DNA of 64,000 bases, taken from NCBI RefSeq assembly GCF_002835465.1, contig NZ_PIZM01000006.1, positions 62,001 to 126,000 of the forward strand, given 5' to 3'. Of the stretch, positions 8,910 through 19,239 are shown piece after piece; positions within the stretch are counted from its first letter, which is position 1; the number at the start of each line of letters is the position of its first letter. The notes under the pieces were generated by a model. That model saw only the letters and a list, made by a program, of their open reading frames with translations, searched no databases and had not been told where the DNA came from. This stretch comes from Psychromonas sp. psych-6C06 (lineage in GTDB: Bacteria > Pseudomonadota > Gammaproteobacteria > Enterobacterales > Psychromonadaceae). The position numbers and the translations under genes were made by a program.

Positions 8910-10946
8910 ATGGTATTTTTAGGGATGAAAAAGAGAGTTGGCAAACTGCTTAATTTAGGGCTTTTTGCGACCGTTTTGAGCGTTGGTTATGCTACTTCTG
9001 CAGTTGCCGCCGAGTATTCTGCAAGCTTTAAAAATGCGGATATTAACGAGTTTATCAATATTGTTGGTAAAAACCTCAATAAAACAATTGTCTTAGATCC
9101 AACAGTACGTGGCAGCATTAATGTGCGTAGTTACGACTTGTTGAATGAGAAACAGTATTATCAATTCTTTTTAAATGTATTAGAAGTATATGGTTTTGCT
9201 ATCGTTGAGATGGAAAACGATATCATCAAGGTCATTAAAGCTAAAGACGCCAAAGTGTCTGCAATCCCTGTGGTTGATGATGGCAACCAGTACAAAGGTG
9301 ACGAAATGGTTACCCGTGTTGTGCCAGTTACCAATGTTTCTGTAAGACAACTTGCGCCACTACTGCGTCAGTTAAATGATAATGCCGGGGGCGGTAACGT
9401 TGTCCATTACGATCCTTCTAACGTAATTATGATCACCGGCCGCGCAGCAGTGGTAAACCGTTTGGTTAAAATTATTGCGCGTGTTGATAAAGCTGGCGAC
9501 CAAGAAGTTGATATCGTTAAACTTAAGTTTGCAAGTGCACTTGAGATGGTAAAAGTAATCAACTCGATTCAAAAGCCTGCCACAGGTGGCAAAAATACTA
9601 CGCCAAGTATCTTAATGCCACGTCTAGTTGCTGACGAGCGTACCAACTCCCTTATTATTAGTGGTGAAAAGAAAACTCGCCAACGTATCATTGAACTGGT
9701 TAAAAAGCTGGACAATGAACTTAAGAATAATGGTAATACACGTGTTTTTTACTTGAAATATGCCAAAGCAGAAGAAGTGGTCAATGTATTAAAAGGTGTG
9801 AGTAAATCATTAGAAAAAGCAGAAGGTAAGAAAGCAGCAAGCGCTTCTAGCCGTTCAGAATTAAGTATTGAATCACATGAAGGAACCAACTCCGTTGTTG
9901 TTTCAGCACAGCCTGCCTTAATGTCATCACTAAGCAATATTATTCGTCAGTTAGATATTCGTCGTGCGCAAGTATTGGTTGAGGCGATCATCGTAGAAGT
10001 TTCAGAGGGTGACGGTATTAACTTGAGCGTACAATGGGCCTCACCCGTTGGCGGAACACAGTTCCAAGATAATGGTGTAACGACCGGTGAAGTGCTTGGC
10101 GCAGCTTATCAAGTGCGAAATGATGAAGATGATTTAAGTGCAGTTGTGAATGTTATTTCTAAAGTAGCCGGTGGTGTTGCCGGATACGTTGGTGATGACT
10201 GGGGTGTAATGTTGCAAGCAATTAGTACTAATTCATCATCTAATATCCTTGCGACGCCAAGTATTACCACCTTAGATAATCAAGAGGCAAGCTTTATTGT
10301 TGGTGACGAAGTGCCTGTATTAACGGGTGCAACCTCAAGCTCATCGAATGATAACCCTTTCCAGACCATTGAGCGTAAAGAGGTCGGTATAAAATTAAAA
10401 GTAACACCGCAGATCAATGATGGTGATGCGGTACAGCTGGTAATTGAGCAGGAGGTTTCAAATATTAAAGGTGAAACTTCAGTAGATGTTATTTTTGCTA
10501 CGCGCTCAGTAAAAACTAGCGTTTTAGCGAAATCGGGAGAAACCATTGTTATTGGTGGTTTAATTGATGAGAAAGTTAGCGAAAGTGTTAGTAAAGTTCC
10601 TCTATTAGGCGACATTCCATGGTTGGGTCACTTGTTTAAATCAACTAAGAGCAGTACTGAAAAACGTAATTTAATGATTTTCTTACGCGCGACCATTATT
10701 CGAGATGATCAAACGATGAGTAACCTGAGTACACGTAAATACGGTCTAATGCGTGAGATTCAATTAGGTCGTCGTGAAGATGGCATTGGTCTAATGCCTA
10801 ATACAAACGCACCAGTATTACCGGCATGGGGTGAAAGTCATGAAATAAACCCTGCTGATTTTCTTCCAGAGAAAACACGTGCTAAAGCTCAGCAAGAGTT
10901 AACTGAAAAAGAGCAATCTGCTGTGCTTGATGAGGGTGATAAGTAA
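8910..10946 (+). CDS. gspD: Type II secretion secretin GspD
   Basis: 678 residues. Forms the outer-membrane channel. Signal peptide ending ATSAVAA; N0 domain ([17 protein letters not shown], about 38-110), N1-N3 repeats (about 125-350, e.g. [51 protein letters not shown]), then the secretin core (about 420-630) with [14 protein letters not shown] and the terminal beta-strand block. GGAG precedes the ATG at 8910; an ATG five codons later (8925) would also give a good signal peptide. No dedicated pilotin gene of a type I recognise is in the operon. Its stop overlaps the gspE start (TAATG). Confidence 0.97.
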   Translation: MVFLGMKKRVGKLLNLGLFATVLSVGYATSAVAAEYSASFKNADINEFINIVGKNLNKTIVLDPTVRGSINVRSYDLLNEKQYYQFFLNVLEVYGFAIVEMENDIIKVIKAKDAKVSAIPVVDDGNQYKGDEMVTRVVPVTNVSVRQLAPLLRQLNDNAGGGNVVHYDPSNVIMITGRAAVVNRLVKIIARVDKAGDQEVDIVKLKFASALEMVKVINSIQKPATGGKNTTPSILMPRLVADERTNSLIISGEKKTRQRIIELVKKLDNELKNNGNTRVFYLKYAKAEEVVNVLKGVSKSLEKAEGKKAASASSRSELSIESHEGTNSVVVSAQPALMSSLSNIIRQLDIRRAQVLVEAIIVEVSEGDGINLSVQWASPVGGTQFQDNGVTTGEVLGAAYQVRNDEDDLSAVVNVISKVAGGVAGYVGDDWGVMLQAISTNSSSNILATPSITTLDNQEASFIVGDEVPVLTGATSSSSNDNPFQTIERKEVGIKLKVTPQINDGDAVQLVIEQEVSNIKGETSVDVIFATRSVKTSVLAKSGETIVIGGLIDEKVSESVSKVPLLGDIPWLGHLFKSTKSSTEKRNLMIFLRATIIRDDQTMSNLSTRKYGLMREIQLGRREDGIGLMPNTNAPVLPAWGESHEINPADFLPEKTRAKAQQELTEKEQSAVLDEGDK

Positions 10947-12478
10947 TGACTGCGCTTGATGTAGATGGATTAGAAGGGATCACTGACATGGTTTCAGACC
11001 ATGCTGATGTGACCCCGCGTGGACAGCTACCCTTCCCGTTCTCTAAAAAGCATTCTCTAGTGGTGTTTTATGAGGGGGAGAAAAGCGAACTGTGTTTTAA
11101 AGAGATGCCAAGTGCAGATCTGCTATTAGAGGTGCGTCGCGTATTAGGGCATACCTTTAAATTGACCCAAGTCGACGAAGCTCGTTTTGATCACTTAGTT
11201 GGTATCGCTTATCAGTCATCTTCTTCAGAAGCGCAGCAACTGATGGAAGATATTGGTAGTGAAGACTTCTTTACACTAGCAGAGGAGCTTCCGGGCGAAG
11301 AGGATTTACTTGAAGCAGAAGATGATGCCCCTATTATCAAATTGATCAATGCCATGCTGGGCGAAGCGATCAAAGAGGAAGCATCGGATATTCATATTGA
11401 AACCTTTGAAAATTCATTAATCATTCGTTTCCGTGTGGATGGCGTTTTACGTGAAATCCTTAAACCGCAACGTAAATTAGCCGCGTTACTGGTTTCGCGT
11501 ATTAAAGTTATGGCGAAACTTGATATTGCTGAAAAACGTATTCCACAAGATGGTCGTATTTCACTGCGCATCGGTGGCCGTGCTGTAGATGTGCGTGTAT
11601 CGACGATGCCTTCAAGTCATGGCGAACGTGTCGTATTACGTCTGCTTGATAAAAATGCGATTAAATTAGATTTAGATACCTTAGGAATGACCACCGCGAA
11701 TCATCACATGTTGCGTGATCTTATTCATAAGCCACACGGTATTATTTTGGTGACGGGCCCAACGGGTTCGGGTAAAAGTACCACCTTGTATGCCGGCCTA
11801 TTAGAAATTAACTCGCGCGATCGCAACATCTTAACTGTTGAAGACCCGATTGAGTATGCGATTGATGGCATTGGTCAAACGCAAGTAAACAGTAAAGTAG
11901 ATATGACCTTTGCGCGCGGTTTACGTGCCATTCTTCGTCAAGATCCCGATGTGGTTATGATTGGTGAGATTCGTGATTTAGAAACTGCACATATTGCGGT
12001 ACAAGCGAGTTTAACGGGTCACTTAGTATTATCAACATTGCATACTAATACCGCTGTTGGTGCGGTCACACGTCTGCGTGATATGGGGGTTGAACCTTTC
12101 CTACTCTCTTCGAGTATTCTCGGAGTATTGGCACAACGATTGGTGCGCCGTTTATGTAAAGAGTGTCGCGAAGCTCATCCTGCTACAGAAAAAGAGCTAC
12201 AGATTTTAAATATGAAAGCTTCAGATAACCCGATGGTTTATCGTGCGATAGGTTGTCCGAAATGTAATAACAGCGGTTATAAAGGGCGTACCGGTATTCA
12301 TGAATTGTTAGTAGTGACTGATGAAGTGCGTGAGCTGATACAAAATGGAGCCAGTGAACAAGCTGTTGAAAAAGTGATTCGTAAAACCTCTGCCAGTATT
12401 CGTGATGATGGCCTTGCTAAAGTATTAGATGGCCAGACAACACTGGAAGAGATCTTACGTGTAACAAGAGAGGATTAA
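10946..12478 (+). CDS. gspE: Type II secretion ATPase GspE
   Basis: 510 residues. Cytoplasmic hexameric ATPase powering pseudopilus assembly. N-terminal GspL-binding region, then the ATPase core: Walker [10 protein letters not shown] (about residue 271), Asp box [16 protein letters not shown], Walker [13 protein letters not shown], His box [13 protein letters not shown], and the tetracysteine zinc subdomain CKEC...CPKC near residues 405-435. The start ATG overlaps the gspD stop by one base, implying translational coupling. Confidence 0.98.
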   Translation: MTALDVDGLEGITDMVSDHADVTPRGQLPFPFSKKHSLVVFYEGEKSELCFKEMPSADLLLEVRRVLGHTFKLTQVDEARFDHLVGIAYQSSSSEAQQLMEDIGSEDFFTLAEELPGEEDLLEAEDDAPIIKLINAMLGEAIKEEASDIHIETFENSLIIRFRVDGVLREILKPQRKLAALLVSRIKVMAKLDIAEKRIPQDGRISLRIGGRAVDVRVSTMPSSHGERVVLRLLDKNAIKLDLDTLGMTTANHHMLRDLIHKPHGIILVTGPTGSGKSTTLYAGLLEINSRDRNILTVEDPIEYAIDGIGQTQVNSKVDMTFARGLRAILRQDPDVVMIGEIRDLETAHIAVQASLTGHLVLSTLHTNTAVGAVTRLRDMGVEPFLLSSSILGVLAQRLVRRLCKECREAHPATEKELQILNMKASDNPMVYRAIGCPKCNNSGYKGRTGIHELLVVTDEVRELIQNGASEQAVEKVIRKTSASIRDDGLAKVLDGQTTLEEILRVTRED

Positions 12479-12479
12479 G

Positions 12480-13694
12480 GTGGCAACTTTTGCTTATAAA
12501 GCCTTTGATGCGAATGGCAAACAGAAAAAAGGCACATTAGAGTCTGACTCTGGACGCCTCGTACGACAACAGTTACGTGCAATGGGTTTAACCCCTATTG
12601 AAGTTGAGCCTGTTGCAAACAAAGCTACAAAATCAGGCTCAAATTTATTGCGCAGTAAAATTAAAACCTCTGAATTAGCACTTATTACACGTCAGCTTTC
12701 AACATTGGTTGCTTCCTCTATTCCTATTGAAGAGTGTCTAGGCGCGGTTGCAGATCAATGTGATAATCCGAAAATAAAAACCATGGTCTCTTCGGTGCGT
12801 AGTGCAGTGATTGAAGGTAATACACTGGCTGACAGTATGCGTGGTTTTCCGCTTATCTTTGATAACCTCTTTTGTGCGATGGTAGCAGCAGGTGAAAAAT
12901 CGGGGCATCTTGATAAAGTATTAGATCGCTTGGCTGATTATGCAGAGCAACGCCAAGAGATGAAAAGTAAAATGATGCAGGCGATGATCTACCCAATTGT
13001 TTTAACTTTAGTTGCTGTGTCGGTAGTGGCTATTTTGCTTACCTCTGTAGTACCTCAAGTTATTGGCCAATTTGAACATATGGGTGCTGACCTCCCTGGA
13101 TCAACACAATTCTTGATTGCTGCTAGTGATGCCTTAAGTGATTATGGATTGTATTTTGTCATCTTTGTTATTGGTTGTATTTTTGCCCTGAAATTATGGC
13201 TAAAAAAAGAAAAAAACCAACTTCAGTTTGATCAATATCTCTTAAAAGCGCCAGTGATTGGACGTGTTGCCAATGAACTAAATACCGCCCGTTTTGCACG
13301 TACGTTAAGTATATTGAATAGTAGTGCGGTACCATTATTAGAGGCGATGGGGATTGCCGGCAACGTGCTTAGTAATCAATTTATTCGTCTGAAAGTAGGC
13401 GAGGCGACCAACTTAGTACGCGAAGGAACGAGCCTGGGTCGTTCACTTGAGAGTACCAAGCTTTTTCCACCTATGATGTTGCATATGATTGCCAGTGGAG
13501 AAAGAAGTGGAGAATTAGGCAATATGTTGGAACGATCTGCAGATAATCAGGACAAACAGTTCTCGGCACAGGTAACTGTTGCATTGGGGATTTTTGAACC
13601 TGCACTTGTTGTTTCAATGGCGGGTGTGGTGTTGTTTATTGTTGCTGCTATCCTGCAACCAATTTTACAGCTTAATAATATGGTATCAGGCTAA
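12480..13694 (+). CDS. gspF: Type II secretion platform protein GspF
   Basis: 404 residues. Polytopic inner-membrane platform with two homologous T2SSF domains (about 70-190 and 272-395) separated and followed by membrane helices (AMIYPIVLTLVAVSVVAILL; YFVIFVIGCIFALKLWL; VVSMAGVVLFIVAAILQPIL). N-terminus MATFAYKAFDANGKQKKGTLE is standard. The start codon is GTG, one base after the gspE stop. Confidence 0.97.
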   Translation: MATFAYKAFDANGKQKKGTLESDSGRLVRQQLRAMGLTPIEVEPVANKATKSGSNLLRSKIKTSELALITRQLSTLVASSIPIEECLGAVADQCDNPKIKTMVSSVRSAVIEGNTLADSMRGFPLIFDNLFCAMVAAGEKSGHLDKVLDRLADYAEQRQEMKSKMMQAMIYPIVLTLVAVSVVAILLTSVVPQVIGQFEHMGADLPGSTQFLIAASDALSDYGLYFVIFVIGCIFALKLWLKKEKNQLQFDQYLLKAPVIGRVANELNTARFARTLSILNSSAVPLLEAMGIAGNVLSNQFIRLKVGEATNLVREGTSLGRSLESTKLFPPMMLHMIASGERSGELGNMLERSADNQDKQFSAQVTVALGIFEPALVVSMAGVVLFIVAAILQPILQLNNMVSG

Positions 13695-13747
13695 TTGTCT
13701 TTTCTGATGCTATGACATTTATATTTAATTTTTGATAAGGAAATATC

Positions 13748-14191
13748 GTGAAACATAATAATAAAAAACAGACCGGTTTTACATTGCTAGAAATCATGGT
13801 TGTTATCGTGATTCTTGGGGTACTTGCTTCAATGGTTGTACCAAACTTAATGGGTAATAAAGATAAAGCTGACCGTCAAAAAGTGGTTTCAGATATCATT
13901 GCATTAGAAAATGCACTCGATATGTACCGATTAGACAACAGTCGCTACCCAAGTACTGAACAAGGGTTAGAAGCATTACAAAGTAAGCCAAGTGGCGATC
14001 CTGAACCACGTAACTATCCAGAAGATGGTTACATCAAACGTTTACCAGAAGATCCATGGGGTAACGCTTACATTCTTGTTAGCCCTGGGGAAAAAGGGAA
14101 AATTGATGTGTTTTCAGTGGGTCAAGATGGTGAAGAAGGAACTGATGATGATATCGGTAACTGGAATCTTGATGGCAAAGAAGATAATTAA
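13748..14191 (+). CDS. gspG: Major pseudopilin GspG
   Basis: 147 residues. Prepilin leader with the peptidase site before GFTLLEIMVVIVIL (Glu5 present), then the GspG C-terminal fold: DKADRQKVVSDI, LDNSRYPSTEQGLEAL, YPEDGYIKRLPEDPWGNAY and the calcium-binding loop around GQDGEEGTDDDIGNW. Start codon is GTG with AAGG seven bases upstream. The 53 bp gap after gspF is the longest between gspE and gspN. It should be the most abundant pseudopilus subunit. Confidence 0.97.
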   Translation: MKHNNKKQTGFTLLEIMVVIVILGVLASMVVPNLMGNKDKADRQKVVSDIIALENALDMYRLDNSRYPSTEQGLEALQSKPSGDPEPRNYPEDGYIKRLPEDPWGNAYILVSPGEKGKIDVFSVGQDGEEGTDDDIGNWNLDGKEDN

Positions 14192-14197
14192 TTAAAC

Positions 14198-14803
14198 GTG
14201 CTTAAAGCTACCCCCACTTCCTATTTCCAGCAGGGTTTTACTTTGTTGGAAATCATGTTGGTTTTAGTCTTGATCGGAATGGCCTCGGTTGGTGTCATGA
14301 TGGCCATGCCCCAGCATACCAATGAAAAAGAGAGTGTGGACTGGCAAGCACAACGCTTCAGCACTTTATTACAGTTTGCTGAAGATGAAGCGCTAATATC
14401 AGGAAAAGAGTTAGCGCTTGTTTTTAAAGATAATACTTATCGATTTGCAGCTTACGACTATGAAACTAAAAAGTGGTTGGCGCTAGAATCGGAACAAATT
14501 GGCGAGATTATTGAAATCCCTGAATCGATGCGTTTTGAATATACGTTGTTAGGCTCTGTGTGGGATGAGATAGAAACGCAAGATGATGACGTTTTTATCG
14601 ATGAAGAATATTTAGTACAAATAGACGGCGATGAAGACGAAGTAAAAAGCTTAGAGCCTCAAGTCTTTATTATGTCTAGCGGTGAAGTGACTCCTTTTCG
14701 AGTGATGTTTGTGGAGGCTGATACAGGGCCTGATAAACGTAAAAGTCTATTGGAAGTGAGTATGAGTGGCGCAATAACAAACCCAGAGTCGGATGAGCAA
14801 TGA
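14198..14803 (+). CDS. gspH: Minor pseudopilin GspH
   Basis: 201 residues with type IV leader processed before GFTLLEIMLVLVLIG. The body is acidic, with a low-complexity patch (ETQDDDVFIDEEYLVQIDGDEDE) near residues 127-150. Start is GTG six bases after the gspG stop; its TGA overlaps the gspI ATG. Assigned to GspH by position between G and I and by the GspH-like pattern (FSTLLQFAEDEALISGKELALVF). Confidence 0.92.
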   Translation: MLKATPTSYFQQGFTLLEIMLVLVLIGMASVGVMMAMPQHTNEKESVDWQAQRFSTLLQFAEDEALISGKELALVFKDNTYRFAAYDYETKKWLALESEQIGEIIEIPESMRFEYTLLGSVWDEIETQDDDVFIDEEYLVQIDGDEDEVKSLEPQVFIMSSGEVTPFRVMFVEADTGPDKRKSLLEVSMSGAITNPESDEQ

Positions 14804-15180
14804 ACTGGTTTCGTTCGGTTAAAAAACAGCAAGGGATGACGCTTTTAGAGGTAATGTTAGCACTGGTGATTATGGCCACCTCTGGCGTGGCAGTAATGAA
14901 TGCAGCTTCTGGTGCATTAAATAGCCAATCGCACTTACAAAACAAAACCTTTGCGTTATGGGTTGCGAGCAATCGTTTAACTGAAATTAAATTACAAAAA
15001 ATATGGCCTGCTGCAAGCTGGCGGTATGATACGACAGAGCTTGCCGGTGTCACGTGGTATTTACGTTACAAAAGTGTTGAAACTGGCGATGCAAATTTTA
15101 AAGCGTTAGATATCGAGGTTAGTGATGTTGAGCGTGGCCGTGCACTCGCTTATATGAGGACTTACATTGCAAAACCGTAA
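14800..15180 (+). CDS. gspI: Minor pseudopilin GspI
   Basis: 126 residues. Leader cut before GMTLLEVMLALVIMATSGVA, followed by the GspI pattern ALWVASNRLTEIKL and WYLRYKSVETGD. Part of the I-J-K tip complex of the pseudopilus. It overlaps gspH by 4 bases and gspJ by 14 bases. Confidence 0.94.
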   Translation: MNWFRSVKKQQGMTLLEVMLALVIMATSGVAVMNAASGALNSQSHLQNKTFALWVASNRLTEIKLQKIWPAASWRYDTTELAGVTWYLRYKSVETGDANFKALDIEVSDVERGRALAYMRTYIAKP

Positions 15181-15796
15181 CGCTTCTAGGCGAATACAAG
15201 GGTTTACGCTTTTAGAAGTACTTATCGCTATCTCTATTTTCGCATTAATGAGTATGGCGGCGTATCAAGTGTTACAAGGTGTTATTCGTAGCGGTGAGTT
15301 AAGTAAGCGGCACAGTGATAATCTCATACAAATACAGCGCGCGATGTTGATTATTGAACAAGACTTTACGCAAATTATTGCACGTGCTTCGCGAGATGAA
15401 AGTGGCGATAGTGAAAATATTCGTCTACTGACAGCGGGAAAATCTCGCTTTGACTCAGAAGATGAAGGCATTGAGTTTACCCGCTTAGGCTGGGCCAACC
15501 CATTAAATTTGTTACCTCGTTCCAATTTGGTGCGTGTACGTTACCGACTTTTTGATGGGCAACTACAGCGTCAGTATTTTTTATACCCAGATATTGTGGC
15601 TGGGCAAAAACCTGAAACACAGATTTTACTTGAGGATGTTGAAAAACTGTCTTTCCGATATTGGTCTGAAGGGTGGAAAACATCGTGGAATGATGGCAAA
15701 AAACTACCAACTGGTATCGAGATAAGTTTTACCAGCAAACAATTTGGTGAAATAAGTCGCATGTTTCTTGTCTCTGAAAGTAAGGCTGGCAAGTAA
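15167..15796 (+). CDS. gspJ: Minor pseudopilin GspJ (TTG start)
   Basis: 209 residues. Leader RRIQ then GFTLLEVLIAISIFALMSM; body with QIQRAMLIIEQDFTQIIARASRDE, EFTRLGWANPLNLLPRSNLVRVRY and LSFRYWSEGWK, all typical of GspJ. The frame begins with TTG at 15167, inside the end of gspI, with AGGA placed seven bases before it; no ATG or GTG lies in a suitable position before the leader. Its stop overlaps the gspK ATG (TAATG). Confidence 0.94.
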   Translation: MQNRNASRRIQGFTLLEVLIAISIFALMSMAAYQVLQGVIRSGELSKRHSDNLIQIQRAMLIIEQDFTQIIARASRDESGDSENIRLLTAGKSRFDSEDEGIEFTRLGWANPLNLLPRSNLVRVRYRLFDGQLQRQYFLYPDIVAGQKPETQILLEDVEKLSFRYWSEGWKTSWNDGKKLPTGIEISFTSKQFGEISRMFLVSESKAGK

Positions 15797-16776
15797 TGAG
15801 ACAAGTAATGCAAAAGCAACGCGGTATTGCACTCATTACAGTGTTAATGATTTTAGCCATCATGGTCACCATTGCCTCGACAATGACAGGCCGTTTGACT
15901 TTGAGCTTGAAGCGTACAGAAGGGCTTATTTTTTCACAAAGTGTATATTGGTATGGGCAAGCTGCTGGTGACTTTGGGCGCATGGTTTTAAATCAGGACT
16001 TCAGTGACAGTGATGTAGTCAGTTTAGATCAAAACTGGGCAATGCCTGATATGGTTTTCCCGCTTGAAAATGGCAGTATTGCAGGCGACTTTAAAGATAT
16101 GCGTAGCTGTTTTAATCTCAATGCTTTAGATGTAAAAGATCAAGGCAATGTGCGTGCTACACCTGTCACACAGTTTCAGGCTTTATTAGAAGCAATTGGT
16201 GTCAACGACTACACCTCAGAGATGATTGCTGAATCGGCACGTGACTGGGTTGATCAAGATGATATTAGTAATGCGGCGCAAGGCGCAGAAGACAGTATTT
16301 ACCAAGCGCGCGCAGTCTCTCATTTAGCGGGTAATAACATGATGGTAGACATCAGTGAATTACGTGCAGTGCAAGGTGTAGGGCAAAAGATTTATGAACG
16401 AATTGAACCATATCTTTGTGCTATTCCAAGCGTTGATCAAAAGATTAATGTAAATACTGTCAAGGTGGAACATGCTGCAATTATTTTTGCCATTTTTGAT
16501 CGTGATTTTGACTTGGCATTAAGTGACTTTACGCGTGTATTAGAAGAGAGGCCGATCAGTGGCTGGAATAATATTGATGATTTCTTAGCTAACAGTGTTT
16601 TTAGTGGTTTAGCGATTTCGGAAGAGATAAAAAAACAACTCAGTGTGAGTAGTGAGTATTTTCAATTAAATGGTGCGGCCGAGTTTGAAGATCGTATTAC
16701 CGCAGTACAGATATTATTTGAAATGGATTCAAACAAGGCCAAAGTGATCCGATACCAATCGGGCGGGCTTAAATAG
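15796..16776 (+). CDS. gspK: Minor pseudopilin GspK
   Basis: 326 residues. The leader precedes GIALITVLMILAIMVTIAS; the usual Glu at position 5 is absent, as is normal for GspK, the tip subunit. The large domain carries the SAM-like/metal-binding region: MRSCFNLNALDV, ESARDWVDQDD, YQARAVSHLAGNNMMVDISELRAVQG. An internal ATG at 15808 is a possible alternative start with a shorter leader. Confidence 0.95.
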   Translation: MRQVMQKQRGIALITVLMILAIMVTIASTMTGRLTLSLKRTEGLIFSQSVYWYGQAAGDFGRMVLNQDFSDSDVVSLDQNWAMPDMVFPLENGSIAGDFKDMRSCFNLNALDVKDQGNVRATPVTQFQALLEAIGVNDYTSEMIAESARDWVDQDDISNAAQGAEDSIYQARAVSHLAGNNMMVDISELRAVQGVGQKIYERIEPYLCAIPSVDQKINVNTVKVEHAAIIFAIFDRDFDLALSDFTRVLEERPISGWNNIDDFLANSVFSGLAISEEIKKQLSVSSEYFQLNGAAEFEDRITAVQILFEMDSNKAKVIRYQSGGLK

Positions 16777-16789
16777 ATGGAGAGTATAG

Positions 16790-17989
16790 GTGAGTGAACG
16801 ATTAATAATCCGCCTAGCAAGTGAAGCTTCGCAAAAACAGCATTGGCTGATCTGGTCTGATAGTGAAAAAGAGATCATCGCATCGGGCGAAATTGATAAT
16901 GCTGAACAGCTAAAAACATTAACTGAAAAAGCAGCCACGCGTCATGTTGTCTGTTTGTTACCAGGTGTTGATGTTGCCATTAAAGCCGTGCCAATCACGG
17001 GAACATTCAACCGTCAGATGCAACAAGCTTTACCTTATTTGATTGAGGAAGAGTTAGCTGGTGATGTTGAAAAATTACACTTTACTGTCGTTGCTAAACG
17101 TACCGATATGGTGCATGTTGCGGTATGTGATAAACAGCGTATGTATAACTGGTTAGGTTGGTTAGCAGATGCACAAATTGTATGTCGACAGTTTATCCCA
17201 GAAGGGCTGACGTTGCCTTTTCCTGCAGACAGAAACTGGCAGGCAGTGCAGTTGGACAATTACTGGATTGTTCGTGAGAGCAAAGAGGTTGCATGGAGCT
17301 GTGAGCTTTCCATGCTTGATGTGATTTTAGCCAGTAAAATCGAAGAAGATAGTAAGCAGATCATCGAAAGTTATAGTCCCATCTTAGAAGATCACCGTGG
17401 TGATTGGATGAATGATTTCCCAACTATGCCAATGGAATTATTAACGTCAGGGACTATTGGTTGTAAAATTAACCTCCTAACTGGTGAATTCAAAGTAAAA
17501 AAAGCGGTTAATCAAAATTTATTAAAATGGCGATTACCGGCAATTTTGGCTGCTTTATTCTTTGTAGTTAGTTGCATTAACTTATATATCGAAAGCTATA
17601 AAGTAGAAGCACAGGTTGACCTTGTAAAAGGACAAGTCGAAAGTGTTTATAAACTGGCTTTTCCAAACCAAAGTAAACTTGCTTATTCACGCATCAAACG
17701 AAAATTAACCACCATGCTTGGTGAAATTAATGAGGGTAATGGATCGGCGCAATTCTTAGAGATGCTTGATGATCTTGCGCCTGTATTTAAAAACAATAAA
17801 CAGCTCACGCCAAGCACGTTGAAATATGATGCTCAAAAGCAGGAGATGCGAATTCTTGCTGTTGGTGCTAACTTCCAAGCATTTGAAAAGTTTGCAAGCG
17901 CATTACCTAAGCCTTATGCAGTGCAACAGGGCGCATTAAACAGCAGTAAAAACCAAGTAAGCGGTTTACTGACAATAAGGAAAGAGTAG
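16790..17989 (+). CDS. gspL: Type II secretion protein GspL (GTG start)
   Basis: 399 residues. Cytoplasmic actin-like domain (residues 1-240; LLPGVDVAIKAVPI, QALPYLIEEELA) that recruits GspE, one membrane helix near 250-270 (LPAILAALFFVVSCINLYI), and a periplasmic ferredoxin-like domain. Starts at GTG after TATAGG; 13 bases follow the gspK stop. Confidence 0.95.
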   Translation: MSERLIIRLASEASQKQHWLIWSDSEKEIIASGEIDNAEQLKTLTEKAATRHVVCLLPGVDVAIKAVPITGTFNRQMQQALPYLIEEELAGDVEKLHFTVVAKRTDMVHVAVCDKQRMYNWLGWLADAQIVCRQFIPEGLTLPFPADRNWQAVQLDNYWIVRESKEVAWSCELSMLDVILASKIEEDSKQIIESYSPILEDHRGDWMNDFPTMPMELLTSGTIGCKINLLTGEFKVKKAVNQNLLKWRLPAILAALFFVVSCINLYIESYKVEAQVDLVKGQVESVYKLAFPNQSKLAYSRIKRKLTTMLGEINEGNGSAQFLEMLDDLAPVFKNNKQLTPSTLKYDAQKQEMRILAVGANFQAFEKFASALPKPYAVQQGALNSSKNQVSGLLTIRKE

Positions 17990-17991
17990 CC

Positions 17992-18465
17992 ATGGAACAA
18001 TTTAAAGCGTGGTGGGAAAGCATTTCGCCAAGAGAACAGCAACTCGCTGTAGCCAGTGCGGTTGTGATAGGCATTGCAGTATTGTATTGGGGTATTTGGA
18101 CGCCACTATCAAATCAGTTAAGTGAAGCCCAAAAACAATTAACGCGTGCTGAAACAAGACTGGCCTGGACACAAGAAAAAGCAACGCTATTACTCAAGTC
18201 CGGTGCAGGTAAAGCGACTAAAAGACGTGGTAACTTGACACAAATTTTAAATAGTAGTGCAAGACAAAACCAGATAACCTTTTCTCGTATCGTCAATAAA
18301 AAAGATAAGATTGAAGTGTGGATAAATGAAGTAGAGTTTGATGCTTTTTTAGCATGGCTGACCAAGCTGAGTAATCAACATGGTGTTGCCGTCTTAAATG
18401 CAGATTTAGCAAAAACCGATCGTACCGGTTATGTCAAAGTTAACCGCCTGTTACTTGGCTATTAA
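17992..18465 (+). CDS. gspM: Type II secretion protein GspM
   Basis: 157 residues. Short cytoplasmic N-terminus (WWESISPREQQL), membrane helix near residues 18-40 (LAVASAVVIGIAVLYWGIWTPL), coiled-coil stretch (LSEAQKQLTRAETRLAWTQEKATLL), then a ferredoxin-like periplasmic domain. Two bases separate it from gspL, its partner in the platform. Confidence 0.95.
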   Translation: MEQFKAWWESISPREQQLAVASAVVIGIAVLYWGIWTPLSNQLSEAQKQLTRAETRLAWTQEKATLLLKSGAGKATKRRGNLTQILNSSARQNQITFSRIVNKKDKIEVWINEVEFDAFLAWLTKLSNQHGVAVLNADLAKTDRTGYVKVNRLLLGY

Positions 18466-18482
18466 TAGGTGAGAGAACCATT

Positions 18483-19235
18483 ATGAAATTAAAAATTAGT
18501 TTAGCGTTTGTAGCGCTTTATCTTATCTCGTTAGTGCTTACTGCACCGGCAAGTATGATAACGCGGTTTATTCCTGCTGATGCAGGTATTCAAGTCGGTT
18601 ATGTTTCTGGGTCAATCTGGAACGGAAAACTGTCACAGGTTGATTATCGTAATCAATTTCAATTGCAAAGAGTTACTTGGCAATTTGATTGGTTGGCACT
18701 GCTGACCTTAAAGCTCAAAGCAGATATTAAATTTAATAATGGCCGTAAAATATTGAATGGGACAGGAGCTGTGGCCTATGGCTTTTCAGGTTTGACTTTA
18801 TCCGACGTTAATGTGGATATGAAAGCAACTGAAATTATTCCTTATTTAAAACTACCTGTGCCTGTGACACCATCTGGTAAATTTACGCTAGTAATTGAAA
18901 ATGCGACACAGGATTTACCCTACTGTAGCGAGTTAGATGGCTATTTAGTGTGGCATGAAGCCAGAGTAAAAAGCCCAATGGGTAATATTGATTTCGCTAC
19001 TCCAAGTGTAGACTTAAGTTGTTCAGAGGGGAATTTGGTAGCTTCTTTAAAGCAACATTCAGAGCAACTTACCACTAATGCCAATATTTTATTACTAGAG
19101 GGTGGTGCGTATCAGCTTCAGGGTAATATTATTGGACGTGAAAAACTTGACCCATCAATTTTACAAGCTCTTTCATGGCTTGGGCCGAAAGATGAATCGG
19201 GTGCTACTGCGCTTAATTTCAAAGGACGATTATAG
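18483..19235 (+). CDS. gspN: Type II secretion protein GspN
   Basis: 250 residues. N-terminal membrane helix (ISLAFVALYLISLVLTA), then periplasmic beta-rich domain with family features GYVSGSIWNGKLSQVDYR and WQFDWLALLTLKLKADI near the start. GspN is present only in some T2SS operons and is dispensable in several species. GAGAG lies ahead of the ATG. Confidence 0.92.
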   Translation: MKLKISLAFVALYLISLVLTAPASMITRFIPADAGIQVGYVSGSIWNGKLSQVDYRNQFQLQRVTWQFDWLALLTLKLKADIKFNNGRKILNGTGAVAYGFSGLTLSDVNVDMKATEIIPYLKLPVPVTPSGKFTLVIENATQDLPYCSELDGYLVWHEARVKSPMGNIDFATPSVDLSCSEGNLVASLKQHSEQLTTNANILLLEGGAYQLQGNIIGREKLDPSILQALSWLGPKDESGATALNFKGRL

Positions 19236-19239
19236 TTCA

